Assembly: GCA_902168205.1 (NCBI GenBank)
Contig: CABHOK010000006.1
Span: 186,001 to 250,000, forward strand
Direction: 5' to 3'
DNA length: 64,000 nt
Source of the DNA: an uncultured Chitinophaga sp.
Lineage (GTDB): Bacteria > Bacteroidota > Bacteroidia > Cytophagales > Cyclobacteriaceae
A program made the translations under genes and the position numbers. Numbering within the stretch: position 1 is the stretch's first letter; every line of letters begins with the position of its first letter. The notes below the pieces were generated by a model. The model made no database searches. It had not been told where the DNA came from and saw nothing but the letters and a program-made list of their open reading frames with translations. Below are positions 53,615 to 62,957 of the stretch, piece by piece.

Positions 53615-54547
53615 ATGCCCAGACTTCTACCTGCCTGTTTGTTGGTATTGATCGCCTGCACCAACGCCATCTCCCAGGGATGCAGCGATGCCGGCTTCTG
53701 TACTATGGGGGCCATGAAACCCGATCAGCCCTTCAACAAGAAAATTGAACTTCGCTTACGCTCCATGGAGATCAGTTTTTACCGGGGCACCACTACGCTT
53801 ACGCCTATTGTATACGTTGCAACGGCCGACCTGAACTTCAGTCTCAATCGTAAAACATCTTTCCAGGTAAAGCTGCCCTACCAGGCTGTCTCCGGTTCAC
53901 TGGCCAACACTTCCGGGCTTGGCGATATATCGCTGTGCATTACGCGCAATATATATACTACCGAAAACTACGACATCAATTTATCAGTCGGGGGCAAAAT
54001 ACCAACCAACCGATCCGATAAAGATGTGGATGGATATCCATTACCGATGTACTACCAGACCAGTCTGGGTACGTACGATTTTATTACCGGTATATCCCTT
54101 ATCAGTAAAAAGTGGTTGTTCGCTACCGGTATACAACACCCGTTCAACAAGAACAACAACCAGTTCCTGTGGTCAGCGTGGGAAGGGAGTTCTGAAGACA
54201 TGGGTTATATACATGAATATGCGCGGGCAAAAGAGCTGAAGCGTGGCACCGATATCATGTTCCGTGTCGAGCGTAACTTTCGGTTTTCAAGGATCAATTT
54301 TTCATTTGGGCTCTTGCCTATATATCGCATCAACAAAGATGAAATTGCCGATGCAAATGGAAATCGGTTCAAACAAGATAAAGCCCATGGCCTTGCATTG
54401 TCCGGCATCTTTACCACCGGTTATAACTTCAATGTACAATCGGGTGTAAAACTCCTGGTAGGTCATAAAATTACCAATCGCGATGTAAATCCGGATGGAC
54501 TCACACGCGAACTGGTCTCTTCTATAAGTTACTACCACCGTTTCTGA
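53615..54547 (+). CDS. Outer-membrane beta-barrel protein (transporter/Meta-pathway porin-like)
   Basis: 310 residues. Signal peptide (ends ISQGCSDAG). Alternating strands (LNFSLNRKTSFQVKLPY, LGDISLCITRNIY, INLSVGGKIPT, INFSFGLLPIYRI) terminate in Phe (SISYYHRF), as in many barrels. It resembles the Bacteroidota transporter group near the phenol-degradation MetA-like porin family. Only 3 bp separate it from the TPR-CHAT gene, so the two are an operon. Two Cys near the N-terminus (GCSDAGFC) could form a disulfide or lipid anchor; no lipobox is obvious. Confidence 0.7.
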   Translation: MPRLLPACLLVLIACTNAISQGCSDAGFCTMGAMKPDQPFNKKIELRLRSMEISFYRGTTTLTPIVYVATADLNFSLNRKTSFQVKLPYQAVSGSLANTSGLGDISLCITRNIYTTENYDINLSVGGKIPTNRSDKDVDGYPLPMYYQTSLGTYDFITGISLISKKWLFATGIQHPFNKNNNQFLWSAWEGSSEDMGYIHEYARAKELKRGTDIMFRVERNFRFSRINFSFGLLPIYRINKDEIADANGNRFKQDKAHGLALSGIFTTGYNFNVQSGVKLLVGHKITNRDVNPDGLTRELVSSISYYHRF

Positions 54548-54550
54548 TAT

Positions 54551-57238
54551 ATGCGCAGGTTCCTGTTACTTCTTTCCTTTCCGCTCCTGTTGTCGTGCTA
54601 TACGCAGGCACAGAGCATTACGCTGGTAGATCAGTATTTACTCAACGCAGAGTACGACAAAGCCCTGCAGCTGATTGATCTTGCTCTGCAGAAAACTTCC
54701 GACAGCCATACCGTGGCCTTGCTGCAAAATAAAAAGGCAGAAGCGCTGATTCGTCTCGGTAAACTGGACCAGGCTGAAAAAATACTTACGGGTATATACA
54801 CTCCGTCTACACCGGGATTTCAACAGGCTATAACACAAACAACCTATGGTTTACTTTACATGAACCAGGGACGAAATGATGTTGCCGAAGATGCCTTGCA
54901 GAAAGCAACACACTTGTTTGATGAAAGTAACAAAGCGGAAACACTCGAAGCCGCGCAAGCTCTCGCCTATCTCGGAAACCTGTATTGTGCCACCGGTAAA
55001 TATACCCAGGCTGAAGAGCAACTGAACATGGCGCTGTCGCTGCGACAAAAGCAGTTGAAGGAAAATCACGAACTGATCGCAGCATCTTACAACGACCTCG
55101 GTCTTACGTTTACCGCCACCGATCCTGACAAAGCACTGGAGTATTATGAAAAGGCACTGGCCATCTATCAAAAAGTCCATGGCAAGCAACATCCTAAAAT
55201 TGCCATCGCCAATACTAATATAGGGTTTGTATACCGCAAGCTCGAGCTATATGGTGACGCGGTGAACAACTTTGAATCTGCGCTTAAGATATGGGAACAG
55301 GTATATGCCACAGCCCATCCATCCAAAGCGTTTGTACTTTTTAACCTGGGAGAAACCTATCTGAAGATTGGTGATGCCAAAGCAGCAGAGGCATTCTACA
55401 TGCGTGCGCTGAGTATGTACCAGGAGAGCTACGGAAAGAAACATCCGGAGATCGCACGGGTATTAAATGCTGTAGCAAGTATACATATACCGCGGAATGA
55501 ATTTGAGAAGGCGCTGAACTACTATCAGCAGGCATTACAGGCGAATATAAATGATTACGAAGCGACTGATATCACCACACAACCGCGGCTGAAAAACTTC
55601 TACGATGGTAACGTGCTGCTATACTCATTACTGGGTAAAGCGCAGGCACTGGAATCTCAGTACTATGGGCGGACACTGAAGTTCACCAACCTTTCGCTCG
55701 CGTTACAAACACTGCAGGTATGCGATACATTGATCGATAAGCTGCGCCAGCTAATCACCAATGAGAGCGACAAGATTCTGCTGGGGGTTATAGCCAATGA
55801 AGTATATACCGATGGCGTACGCATTGCGCATGAAGCCGGCAATGTTGCCCTGAAAAAGAAAACTTATTTTGAACTTGCTTTTTACTTCGCAGAGAAAAGT
55901 AAATCAGCTGTGTTGCTTGAAGCTATATCCGATGCCAATGCCAAATCGTTTGCCGGTATACCCACAGATTTGCTGGACGAAGAGAAAAACCTGAAGACCG
56001 CTATCGCCCTGTGCGCACAAAAGCTCGCACAAAAACCTGCGGCTGATGAAGAGAAGTATCTGCGGGAAACATCGTTCAGTCTGAATCGCAGCTATGAAGC
56101 ATTCACCAAGCGGTTGGAGAATCAATTTCAGGAATACTTCAACCTGAAGTTCAACACCAGTTCTCCATCCATTCAGCAATTGCAAAGTAAACTGGATGCA
56201 CACACAGCATTGTTGAGTTATTTCATAGACGAAAAGAACAACCGGCTATATATATTCCAGATCACCCAAAAGAAATATAGCATCATCGACCACACTTTAC
56301 CGGCAGAGTTCGGCAAGTATATAACCGGCATGCGCAATGGTATATTCTTCAATGACCAAAAGGTATTTATTAAATCGGCAGCGAAACTATCGGCATTGCT
56401 CCTTCCCCAACACCTGCCGTCTGGAGTGCAGAATCTGCTGGTGTTACCAACCGGGCGACTAAGCATTATACCTTTTGAGGCCTTGTTTACAAACGCTGTC
56501 AATGAAACGGATAGCTATAATGCATTGCCTTACCTCATCAATCGCTATACCGTACGCTATGAATTTTCGGCAGGGCTTATACTTCAGAAAGGAGGCGCAC
56601 AACGGACTGCCGATACGCCATCCATACTGCTATGTGCCCCGGTAACATTCCCGGAGAAAGATGGACTTCCGGAATTACCGGGTACGGAATCGGAAGTAAA
56701 TGAGATCGCCAGACTTTTCGCATCTCAAAATTATACCAACGGACTATATATTAAAGATCAGGCTGACGAGAAGCTGGTGAAATCCGGGAAGGTAAAGGAC
56801 TATACCTATATACATCTGGCCACACATGGCGTGGTAGATGAGAGTAATCCTGCACTATCAAGAATATTCTTACAATCTGATATAGGCTCTGAAGACGGAA
56901 ACCTGTTTGCAGGCGAAATCTATAACCTGGATCTGAACGCAAACCTGGTTACACTTTCTGCATGCCAGACGGGATTAGGCAAGATATCAAAAGGTGAAGG
57001 TGTCATTGGGTTATCGCGTGCGCTGGTATATGCCGGTGCGCAAAACATCATCGTCTCCTTCTGGAGTGTAGCCGATGAGTCAACATCCGAGCTGATGAAG
57101 AATTTTTACCGTAAGCTGCTCGAAGAACAGAATACTACATTCTGTACCAGTCTGCGCAAAGCAAAGCTGGAGCTGGTGAAGAATGAAAAGTATGCAGCTC
57201 CCTATTACTGGGCTCCGTTTATCCTCATCGGATTTTAA
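54551..57238 (+). CDS. Exported TPR-CHAT protein (caspase-like peptidase)
   Basis: 895 residues. Signal peptide (MRRFLLLLSFPLLLSCYTQAQ; a Cys at the junction could make it a lipoprotein). Residues ~25-350 hold about eight TPRs (ALAYLGNLYCATGKYTQAEEQLNMAL, AIANTNIGFVYRKLELYGDAVNNF and others). The CHAT domain covers ~600-895 with the caspase-type dyad: HLATHG (His759) and SACQTG (Cys805), plus YYWAPFILIGF at the C-terminus. CHAT proteins are cysteine peptidases; TPRs bind partners. Because it is exported it would act in the periplasm or outside. Coupled to the upstream outer-membrane barrel. No CRISPR or effector genes nearby. Confidence 0.9.
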   Translation: MRRFLLLLSFPLLLSCYTQAQSITLVDQYLLNAEYDKALQLIDLALQKTSDSHTVALLQNKKAEALIRLGKLDQAEKILTGIYTPSTPGFQQAITQTTYGLLYMNQGRNDVAEDALQKATHLFDESNKAETLEAAQALAYLGNLYCATGKYTQAEEQLNMALSLRQKQLKENHELIAASYNDLGLTFTATDPDKALEYYEKALAIYQKVHGKQHPKIAIANTNIGFVYRKLELYGDAVNNFESALKIWEQVYATAHPSKAFVLFNLGETYLKIGDAKAAEAFYMRALSMYQESYGKKHPEIARVLNAVASIHIPRNEFEKALNYYQQALQANINDYEATDITTQPRLKNFYDGNVLLYSLLGKAQALESQYYGRTLKFTNLSLALQTLQVCDTLIDKLRQLITNESDKILLGVIANEVYTDGVRIAHEAGNVALKKKTYFELAFYFAEKSKSAVLLEAISDANAKSFAGIPTDLLDEEKNLKTAIALCAQKLAQKPAADEEKYLRETSFSLNRSYEAFTKRLENQFQEYFNLKFNTSSPSIQQLQSKLDAHTALLSYFIDEKNNRLYIFQITQKKYSIIDHTLPAEFGKYITGMRNGIFFNDQKVFIKSAAKLSALLLPQHLPSGVQNLLVLPTGRLSIIPFEALFTNAVNETDSYNALPYLINRYTVRYEFSAGLILQKGGAQRTADTPSILLCAPVTFPEKDGLPELPGTESEVNEIARLFASQNYTNGLYIKDQADEKLVKSGKVKDYTYIHLATHGVVDESNPALSRIFLQSDIGSEDGNLFAGEIYNLDLNANLVTLSACQTGLGKISKGEGVIGLSRALVYAGAQNIIVSFWSVADESTSELMKNFYRKLLEEQNTTFCTSLRKAKLELVKNEKYAAPYYWAPFILIGF

Positions 57239-57251
57239 AGACAATCATACG

Positions 57252-57279
57252 AACATCTATAGCGATGGGTATAGATGTT
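57252..57279. terminator. Bidirectional terminator hairpin between convergent genes
   Basis: AACATCTATA (57252-57261) pairs perfectly with TATAGATGTT (57270-57279), loop GCGATGGG, in the 52-bp gap between the TPR-CHAT gene and the SnoaL-like gene. Confidence 0.7.
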
Positions 57280-57290
57280 TACGAAAAGAA

Positions 57291-57659
57291 TTATAGCAAA
57301 GGCTTGATGCGCATATTCCGGATCAACCCTTCTTCGATCTGAAAAATATGCTGAACATTCTTGATTGAAACTATATTTCCTTTCAGATCGCGGATAATCT
57401 GGTTGGCTTCCACAACAAAGCGCCCTTCGTCATCTTCTTCAAAATATATCGGCTTTACATGTGGATCCATATAGCTCCACTGGCGTGACCAGTAATCCCG
57501 AATACCAGTATGCCCCTGCACGAGGCCGCCCTCGAGTGCATTGGCCCAGTCTGCGTGCGGATGGATAACCTCTAACGCTGCATCTATGTCGCGGGCATTA
57601 AATGAATTGTAGACATATTGCAAAAGTTCACGAAAATCGATGTTTTGCGAAATGGTCAT
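57291..57659 (-). CDS. SnoaL-like/NTF2-fold protein
   Basis: 122 residues. Pattern YNSFNARDIDAALEVIHPHADW, GHTGIRDYWSRQW and QHIFQIEEGLIRNM fits the small NTF2-like/SnoaL-like cup fold. Functions in the family range from isomerases to binding proteins and no catalytic residue set is clear. Single gene; a CAGGGT/ACCCTG dyad lies just upstream at 57664-57684. Confidence 0.8.
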   Translation of the reverse strand: MTISQNIDFRELLQYVYNSFNARDIDAALEVIHPHADWANALEGGLVQGHTGIRDYWSRQWSYMDPHVKPIYFEEDDEGRFVVEANQIIRDLKGNIVSIKNVQHIFQIEEGLIRNMRIKPLL

Positions 57660-57791
57660 ACGACAGGGTTAATTTGTTACCCTGAATTTCTATACGGCAC
57701 ACCAGTACGCCAACAAAATTGCCGTAAGCTGTCTTGATAGCCATATTAAGCCCCGAATACACCGATAGACGATACCCCTACCGTTGTAAAT

Positions 57792-60194
57792 CTACTCATA
57801 TCGCAGCGACTTGGCAGGATTTACCCGTGCAGCCCGCAGGGTATGAATGCTTACCGTAAAGAGCGCTATAGCAATTACCACCAGGCTCGGCAGTGCAAAG
57901 ATGAGCCAGTCCAATTGAATGCGATACGCAAAGTCCTGCAGCCACGTATCCATTACCCACCACGCCAACGGTGTGGCTATGACAATGGCAATGCCCAGCA
58001 GTAAAATATAGTCTTTGCTGATCAGCGTTAGTATGCTGGGCACCGATGCGCCCAATACCTTGCGTACGCCAATCTCTTTGGTGCGTTGTATAGCCGTGAG
58101 CGATGATAGTCCGAATAAACCGAGACACGCTATAAATATGGCCAGCGCTGAAAATATACCGAACACTTTACCAAACTGCTGGTCAGCTTCATATTGCTGG
58201 TTATAGTGATCATTGAGGAAGAAGTATATAAATGGATTGCCCGGGAAAAGCTGCTTCCAATCGTCTTCAAAATTAGCCAGCGATGATTTTACATTCGCAG
58301 TATTGAACTTGATTGAATAAAATCCACCGGGAGCTTTGCCATAGCGCAGCACCATCGGATCGTATGCTTTCTTCAATGATTCCTGGTGATAGTCTTTTAC
58401 TACACCTACGATCTTGAACGTATCGCCCCAGAAGAATATCTGATCGTTCAATGCGTCTTCCGGTTTTTGAAATCCTAAACTACGCGAAGCGGATTCATTC
58501 AGAAGTACAGAATGCTCTTCATCGGCTACATCGGCTGAGAAAGTACGTCCGGCTGCTACATCTACACCATAGAACTTGGTATAGTCGTGATCGAACAGAA
58601 TGATGCGGTATTGCTTTGCTTCATCTTCCCGCTGACTTAATCTCCGTATACCACCTGCATTCCATCCGGGTTGTCGGCCGGGTACTTCAGTAGATGCAGT
58701 CATTCCGCTTACTTCCGAGTATTGCACGATCTTATTCTTGAACACCTGGAATTTCTGTTCGTATGTGGAGTCGACAACATTCGGGGAGTGTATCACCAGC
58801 GTTTGCTGAATGTCTACACCGAGTGCCTGGTCGCGCATGTGACTGATCTGGCGGTATACTGTAAATGTACCCACGATCAAGGTAATGGAAGCTATGAACT
58901 GCGTTACCACCATGCCCTTTCTGAAAAATATACCTTTGTTCGTATTCTTGAAGCGGCCTTTCAGTACTTCCACTGGTCTGTAAGCAGATAGTACAAATGC
59001 CGGATATAGTCCAGACAACAATGCTCCGCCTGCAATAAGAAGTCCTATCCATAGCCAGAACATTCTTTGCTTGAACAATATATAGCCCAGCTCACGTCCT
59101 GTCATTTCGCTGAATGCCGGTGTTAATAGTACAACCAGCGCTATAGCAATGATAACGGCCACTGCGTTTAGTAAAACAGCTTCCAGCAGGAACTGCTGCA
59201 CCAACTGTGAGCGGAAGCCTCCCATTACTTTACGCACGCCTACCTCGCGAGCACGCTCAATGGATTTCGCGGTAGACAGATTTATATAATTGATCCACGC
59301 TATAAATAAAATCAGCACGGCCACGATAGCGAGGAAGTAAGAAGCCTGTCGGTTTCCGTTTCGCTTGAACTCGCCTATATAATCAGAATCGAGATGTATA
59401 TCCGTTACCGGCTGTAAATGAAACTCCATACCGGCATTATAACGCTTCAGTTCTTCGCCTGCACGCTTCTGCACATAAGCTGGTAATTTTGCTTCAAAGT
59501 CTTTCGCATTGGTGTGCTCATCCAGCAATATATAGGTTAGAAAACCATCCCATTGCCAGGATGTGATCGGGTCGTTCCATAATTTATGGAGTGAAGCAAA
59601 TGACATCAGCACATCAATCTTCATGTGCGAGTTAGCGGGCAGATCTTCGAATACACCGGTTACTTCGTAATCAGTTTTGCCATTGTTCTTTAGAAATTTA
59701 CCAATGGGATTCTCGTTGCCAAAATATTTCTTCGCCATGGTTTGAGACACCACTACTTTGAAAGGCTCCTTCAGCACTGCCGAATCTATACCTTCAATAA
59801 GCCTGATGGAAAATACCTTGAAGAAATCTTCCGATGCGAAGTATGAATTTTCTTCCTTGAAGAATACATCACCATACGAGAACACGACATTGCGCTGGGT
59901 AAGACGGGTATAGTATTCCACTTCCGGAAAATCGGCTTTCAAGTCAGGCCCTATACCGGCACAACCCGAAGCCCATTGTGTTGAGAGCTCACCCCGATCG
60001 TACCGATCAAGCTGCACGCGAAAGATCCTGTTATTGTTGGCGAGGAAGTTATCATAACTGAACTCGTGCATAACATACTGAGTAATGAGCATACATGCCA
60101 TCATACCGATGGCCAGCCCCAGTATATTAATGGTGGTGAACGCCTTATTCCGGGAAATATAGCGCCACACGGAAGTCATGTAATTCTTGATCAT
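57792..60194 (-). CDS. FtsX/MacB-type ABC transporter permease
   Basis: 800 residues with the two-module layout common in Bacteroidota: N-terminal helix and MacB_PCD periplasmic domain, three FtsX helices (~280-430, with IERAREVGVRKVMGG), second periplasmic domain, and three C-terminal helices (IQRTKEIGVRKVLGA near the end). Two RKVxG motifs contact the ATPase. No ATPase gene lies nearby, so it must use one encoded elsewhere. Family roles: efflux of peptides, lipoprotein release, or signalling with histidine kinases. The next upstream gene on this strand is a TPR kinase-like protein. Confidence 0.9.
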   Translation of the reverse strand: MIKNYMTSVWRYISRNKAFTTINILGLAIGMMACMLITQYVMHEFSYDNFLANNNRIFRVQLDRYDRGELSTQWASGCAGIGPDLKADFPEVEYYTRLTQRNVVFSYGDVFFKEENSYFASEDFFKVFSIRLIEGIDSAVLKEPFKVVVSQTMAKKYFGNENPIGKFLKNNGKTDYEVTGVFEDLPANSHMKIDVLMSFASLHKLWNDPITSWQWDGFLTYILLDEHTNAKDFEAKLPAYVQKRAGEELKRYNAGMEFHLQPVTDIHLDSDYIGEFKRNGNRQASYFLAIVAVLILFIAWINYINLSTAKSIERAREVGVRKVMGGFRSQLVQQFLLEAVLLNAVAVIIAIALVVLLTPAFSEMTGRELGYILFKQRMFWLWIGLLIAGGALLSGLYPAFVLSAYRPVEVLKGRFKNTNKGIFFRKGMVVTQFIASITLIVGTFTVYRQISHMRDQALGVDIQQTLVIHSPNVVDSTYEQKFQVFKNKIVQYSEVSGMTASTEVPGRQPGWNAGGIRRLSQREDEAKQYRIILFDHDYTKFYGVDVAAGRTFSADVADEEHSVLLNESASRSLGFQKPEDALNDQIFFWGDTFKIVGVVKDYHQESLKKAYDPMVLRYGKAPGGFYSIKFNTANVKSSLANFEDDWKQLFPGNPFIYFFLNDHYNQQYEADQQFGKVFGIFSALAIFIACLGLFGLSSLTAIQRTKEIGVRKVLGASVPSILTLISKDYILLLGIAIVIATPLAWWVMDTWLQDFAYRIQLDWLIFALPSLVVIAIALFTVSIHTLRAARVNPAKSLRYE

Positions 60195-60433
60195 GGGAGG
60201 AAGTATTTAAAACGATACTGTGCTAAATCGAAATGGTTACAAGCCTTATTATTATTATTATGGCAGCAGCAGCTTCACTTCCTATCGCGCACCTTCAATA
60301 TTGTTACAACAAACTGCCAACACGGCTTACGAGTGCTATACTTATACGATCGAAATGCCAAAGTATGAAAACAAGGTTTCCATCAACGGAGTGCACATAT
60401 ATAAATGATGAACGGGCTATATTCGTACAAAGT

Positions 60434-60455
60434 ATGTTCGTTAGCGAACATTTTT
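60434..60455. other. Perfect inverted repeat with T tail (terminator or operator)
   Basis: ATGTTCG (60434-60440), loop TTAG, CGAACAT (60445-60451), then TTTT on the plus strand. It lies 20 bp beyond the stop of the kinase-like gene, in the 277-bp gap upstream of the ABC permease. The gap otherwise holds a (TTA)5 and a (GCA)4 run near 60250 and no exact TAnnTTTG promoter on the minus strand. Confidence 0.5.
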
Positions 60456-60471
60456 GTAGCGTAGCGGAATG

Positions 60472-61914
60472 CTACTTCGAGCGGCTGCTCTCTAATTTCC
60501 GGTTGATGATCCGGATGATCTCATCCAACTCCTGTGCTGCTTCCTGCAGGCGTTCGAGTATCTCTTCGCGATCGTCACTCAGTTCTTTGATGCGGGCAAG
60601 TTCTACCAGGCCGAGGATGCGGGCTAACGGTCCGCGTACTTCATGCGCGGTAAAGAATGCATATTCAACAAGCTTCTGGTTTTGCAGTGCAATCTCTTCA
60701 GTACGTTCTTTAACTTTCATCTCCAGGTTCTCATTCATCTTGTTGATCTCGATGTTCAGCTTCATGAGCGCCTCTTTAGCAAGATGATTCGTCTTATTGA
60801 GTCCATAGAATTTGAATCCAAGAAGAACCGATAGCACCAGGATCAGCGATACACCTCCTATTGCTATATATTGTCGCTTGACGATCTTTCGCTGGAAGCC
60901 CAGCTCCTGTTCTTTCTGCTGATAGTCGTACAGCATTTGAATGGTAGCAATCTGCTCACGTCTTTCATTCTCGAATATAACACGTTCCAGTGCAGACACT
61001 TGTCTGGTAAAGTATAGCGCAGAATCAAGCTGTCCCATACGTTCAAAGTAAACACTCAGGAATTTGAGTCCTTCCATCTCCTGGCTCCTGCTGCTTTTCT
61101 GGCGCGCCAGTGCTATAGCAGTGTGCAGGTAATAATAGGCAGAATCAAATTGTTCTGAGTTCAAGAATAGTTGACCAAGTTTGTTGTTGGCCGCAACAAC
61201 CTGCATGTGATCGTTGGAGAGTCGCGCATAGCGGATTGCATCTTTATAGTATAACGATGCTTTGCTATACTCCTCCTGGTCGGCATATATATCGGCTATG
61301 GATGAATATGCATTGCCGGTGGCCCAGGTGTTCTTTAATATTTTTAAACGATCGAGCGCTTCGTTGCAATAGTCAAGCGCCTTGGTAAAATCGCGGGTAT
61401 TGCGATAATACTCAGCAAGGGATAACAGCGAGTTTACAACGCCCAAGCTATCGCCTATAGAACGTTTCAGCTTAAGAGACTCCAATGAAAAATCCCGCGC
61501 TTTATCAAACTGGTTTTGCCGGGTGAAAATCATGGAGAGATTATTCAGCACCTTGGCTTTGCCCGACATGTCGTTAAGTTCTTCGTATAGCTTGAGTGCC
61601 TGATAACAATATTCAACGGCTACGGAGTATTCATTCCGCACATAGTGAAGTATACCCTGGATCTTTAATGATTCCGCTAAACCTTTTTTATAAGAAGAAG
61701 CTTGTGCAGCGGAAGAAGCTTCACTGACAAATCGTTCGGCATCGCTAGCCGATATAAGCGAATACTGGAAGGCAAGTTCATTCAGCAGGTCAACACGTTG
61801 CTCGTTTTCTACCTTCGGCAGAACTTTTAAAAGCGAGTCAATCCTGTGTTGTTGGCCTGCTACAAGCGAACTCGCAATTAAACTGACAAAAAGAAACGAA
61901 ATCAGATTCTTCAT
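60472..61914 (-). CDS. TPR sensor protein with HisKA-like dimerisation domain but no ATPase domain
   Basis: 480 residues from M at 61914; an ATG at 61932 adds six residues but the signal peptide fits the later start (MKNLISFLFVSLIASSLVAGQ). About six TPRs (AESLKIQGILHYVRNEYSVAVEYC and others) occupy ~40-320 in the periplasm; a membrane helix (RQYIAIGGVSLILVLSVLLGF) is at ~360-380; a coiled coil leads to a HisKA-like helix pair with YAFFTAHEVRGPLARILGLVELA (His430 in the long numbering). The protein then ends at 60472, and no HATPase_c sequence follows in any frame I could find. It could be a phosphorelay adaptor or a dead sensor. Confidence 0.82.
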   Translation of the reverse strand: MKNLISFLFVSLIASSLVAGQQHRIDSLLKVLPKVENEQRVDLLNELAFQYSLISASDAERFVSEASSAAQASSYKKGLAESLKIQGILHYVRNEYSVAVEYCYQALKLYEELNDMSGKAKVLNNLSMIFTRQNQFDKARDFSLESLKLKRSIGDSLGVVNSLLSLAEYYRNTRDFTKALDYCNEALDRLKILKNTWATGNAYSSIADIYADQEEYSKASLYYKDAIRYARLSNDHMQVVAANNKLGQLFLNSEQFDSAYYYLHTAIALARQKSSRSQEMEGLKFLSVYFERMGQLDSALYFTRQVSALERVIFENERREQIATIQMLYDYQQKEQELGFQRKIVKRQYIAIGGVSLILVLSVLLGFKFYGLNKTNHLAKEALMKLNIEINKMNENLEMKVKERTEEIALQNQKLVEYAFFTAHEVRGPLARILGLVELARIKELSDDREEILERLQEAAQELDEIIRIINRKLESSRSK

Positions 61915-61950
61915 TAGGGCACATACCAACAAACAGGCCGCTAATATAAG

Positions 61951-62907
61951 TTAAAATAATTCTTTTGCTATTCTATAAATAGGATCTGACTTACCCATGG
62001 AATAAAAATGCAATGTTGGAACACCTTTCCTTACAAGTTCTTTCGATTGCTGAATACACCACTGGATACCAACCTCTTTTATAGCTTCGTTATCTTTACA
62101 CTTCTCAGCTTCATCGGCAAGTTCTTCGGGTATGTCGATGTGAAATGTTTTGGGAAGCACGGTTAACTGTGCTTTACCGGTAAGCGGTTTTATACCCGGA
62201 ATGATCGGCACATTGATACCGGCTTCGCGACACTTATCTACAAAGTCAAAATATTTCTGATTGTCGAAGAACATTTGCGTAACGATATACTGCGCTCCCA
62301 TATCTACTTTTAACTTGAGATACTTGAGATCAGCTTTCAGGTTCGGAGCATTAAAATGTTTTTCAGGATAGCCCGCTACACCAATACAAAAATTAGTAGG
62401 CGCTGCCGTAGTGAGTTCTTCATCGAGATATACCCCCATGTTCATGTTTACCACTTGTGCGAGCAGATCGGATGCATAACGATGTCCATCCGGTTCGGGC
62501 ACAAAACGTGATTCACTTTTAATAGCATCGCCTTGCAGTAATAGTACATTGTCCACACCGAGGAAGTGAAGATCGATCAACGCGTTTTCAGTTTCTTCTT
62601 TACTGAATCCACCGCAGATAATATGCGGCACCGTATCAACTTTATAGTGGTTCTGTATAGCCGCACATATACCTACCGTTCCCGGACGTTTGCGTGTGGT
62701 TATCTTCTCCAGCAAGCCTCCTGCTTTCTTTCTATATACATACTCTTCACGATGATACGTAACATCAATAAACGGAGGCTTAAACTCCATCAACGGATCA
62801 ATGTTATTAAACAAGTTCTTAATATTCTCTCCTTTCAACGGAGGCAGAATCTCAATCGTAAATAAAGTTTTACCGTTAGCGCTTTTCAGGTGGTCGACTA
62901 CTTTCAT
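61951..62907 (-). CDS. metF: Methylenetetrahydrofolate reductase
   Basis: 318 residues. TIM-barrel flavoprotein landmarks: TLFTIEILPP (catalytic Glu in EILPP), DVTYHREEYV, HIICGGFSKEE, DNVLLLQGDA (FAD loop), and TQMFFDNQKYFDFVDKCREAGI, IPGIKP. Reaction: reduction of 5,10-methylene-THF to 5-methyl-THF for methionine synthase. The gene follows metH on the same strand, with the four-helix-bundle gene wedged between them. Confidence 0.95.
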   Translation of the reverse strand: MKVVDHLKSANGKTLFTIEILPPLKGENIKNLFNNIDPLMEFKPPFIDVTYHREEYVYRKKAGGLLEKITTRKRPGTVGICAAIQNHYKVDTVPHIICGGFSKEETENALIDLHFLGVDNVLLLQGDAIKSESRFVPEPDGHRYASDLLAQVVNMNMGVYLDEELTTAAPTNFCIGVAGYPEKHFNAPNLKADLKYLKLKVDMGAQYIVTQMFFDNQKYFDFVDKCREAGINVPIIPGIKPLTGKAQLTVLPKTFHIDIPEELADEAEKCKDNEAIKEVGIQWCIQQSKELVRKGVPTLHFYSMGKSDPIYRIAKELF

Positions 62908-62945
62908 TGTGTTTATGTGTGTACGTGTTTTGGTCTGTACGTTGT
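62907..62945. repeat. Left imperfect inverted repeat flanking the four-helix-bundle gene
   Basis: Starts TTGTGTTTATGTGTGTACG and aligns without gaps to the reverse complement of 63384-63422 (30 of 39 positions identical by my count). Its outer end is at the metF start codon. Confidence 0.75.
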
Positions 62946-62957
62946 CGTACTCGTTAG

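Noticed and set aside
54551-57238. TPR-CHAT as part of a CRISPR (gRAMP/Craspase) or defence system
   Set aside because: There is no Cas7-11-like gene, repeat array or target-type gene nearby, and the protein has an export leader.
60233-60787. 184-codon plus-strand frame opposite the end of the TPR kinase-like gene
   Set aside because: It reads antisense to conserved kinase sequence and includes a triplet-repeat stretch; Ser/Arg-rich composition is a shadow effect.
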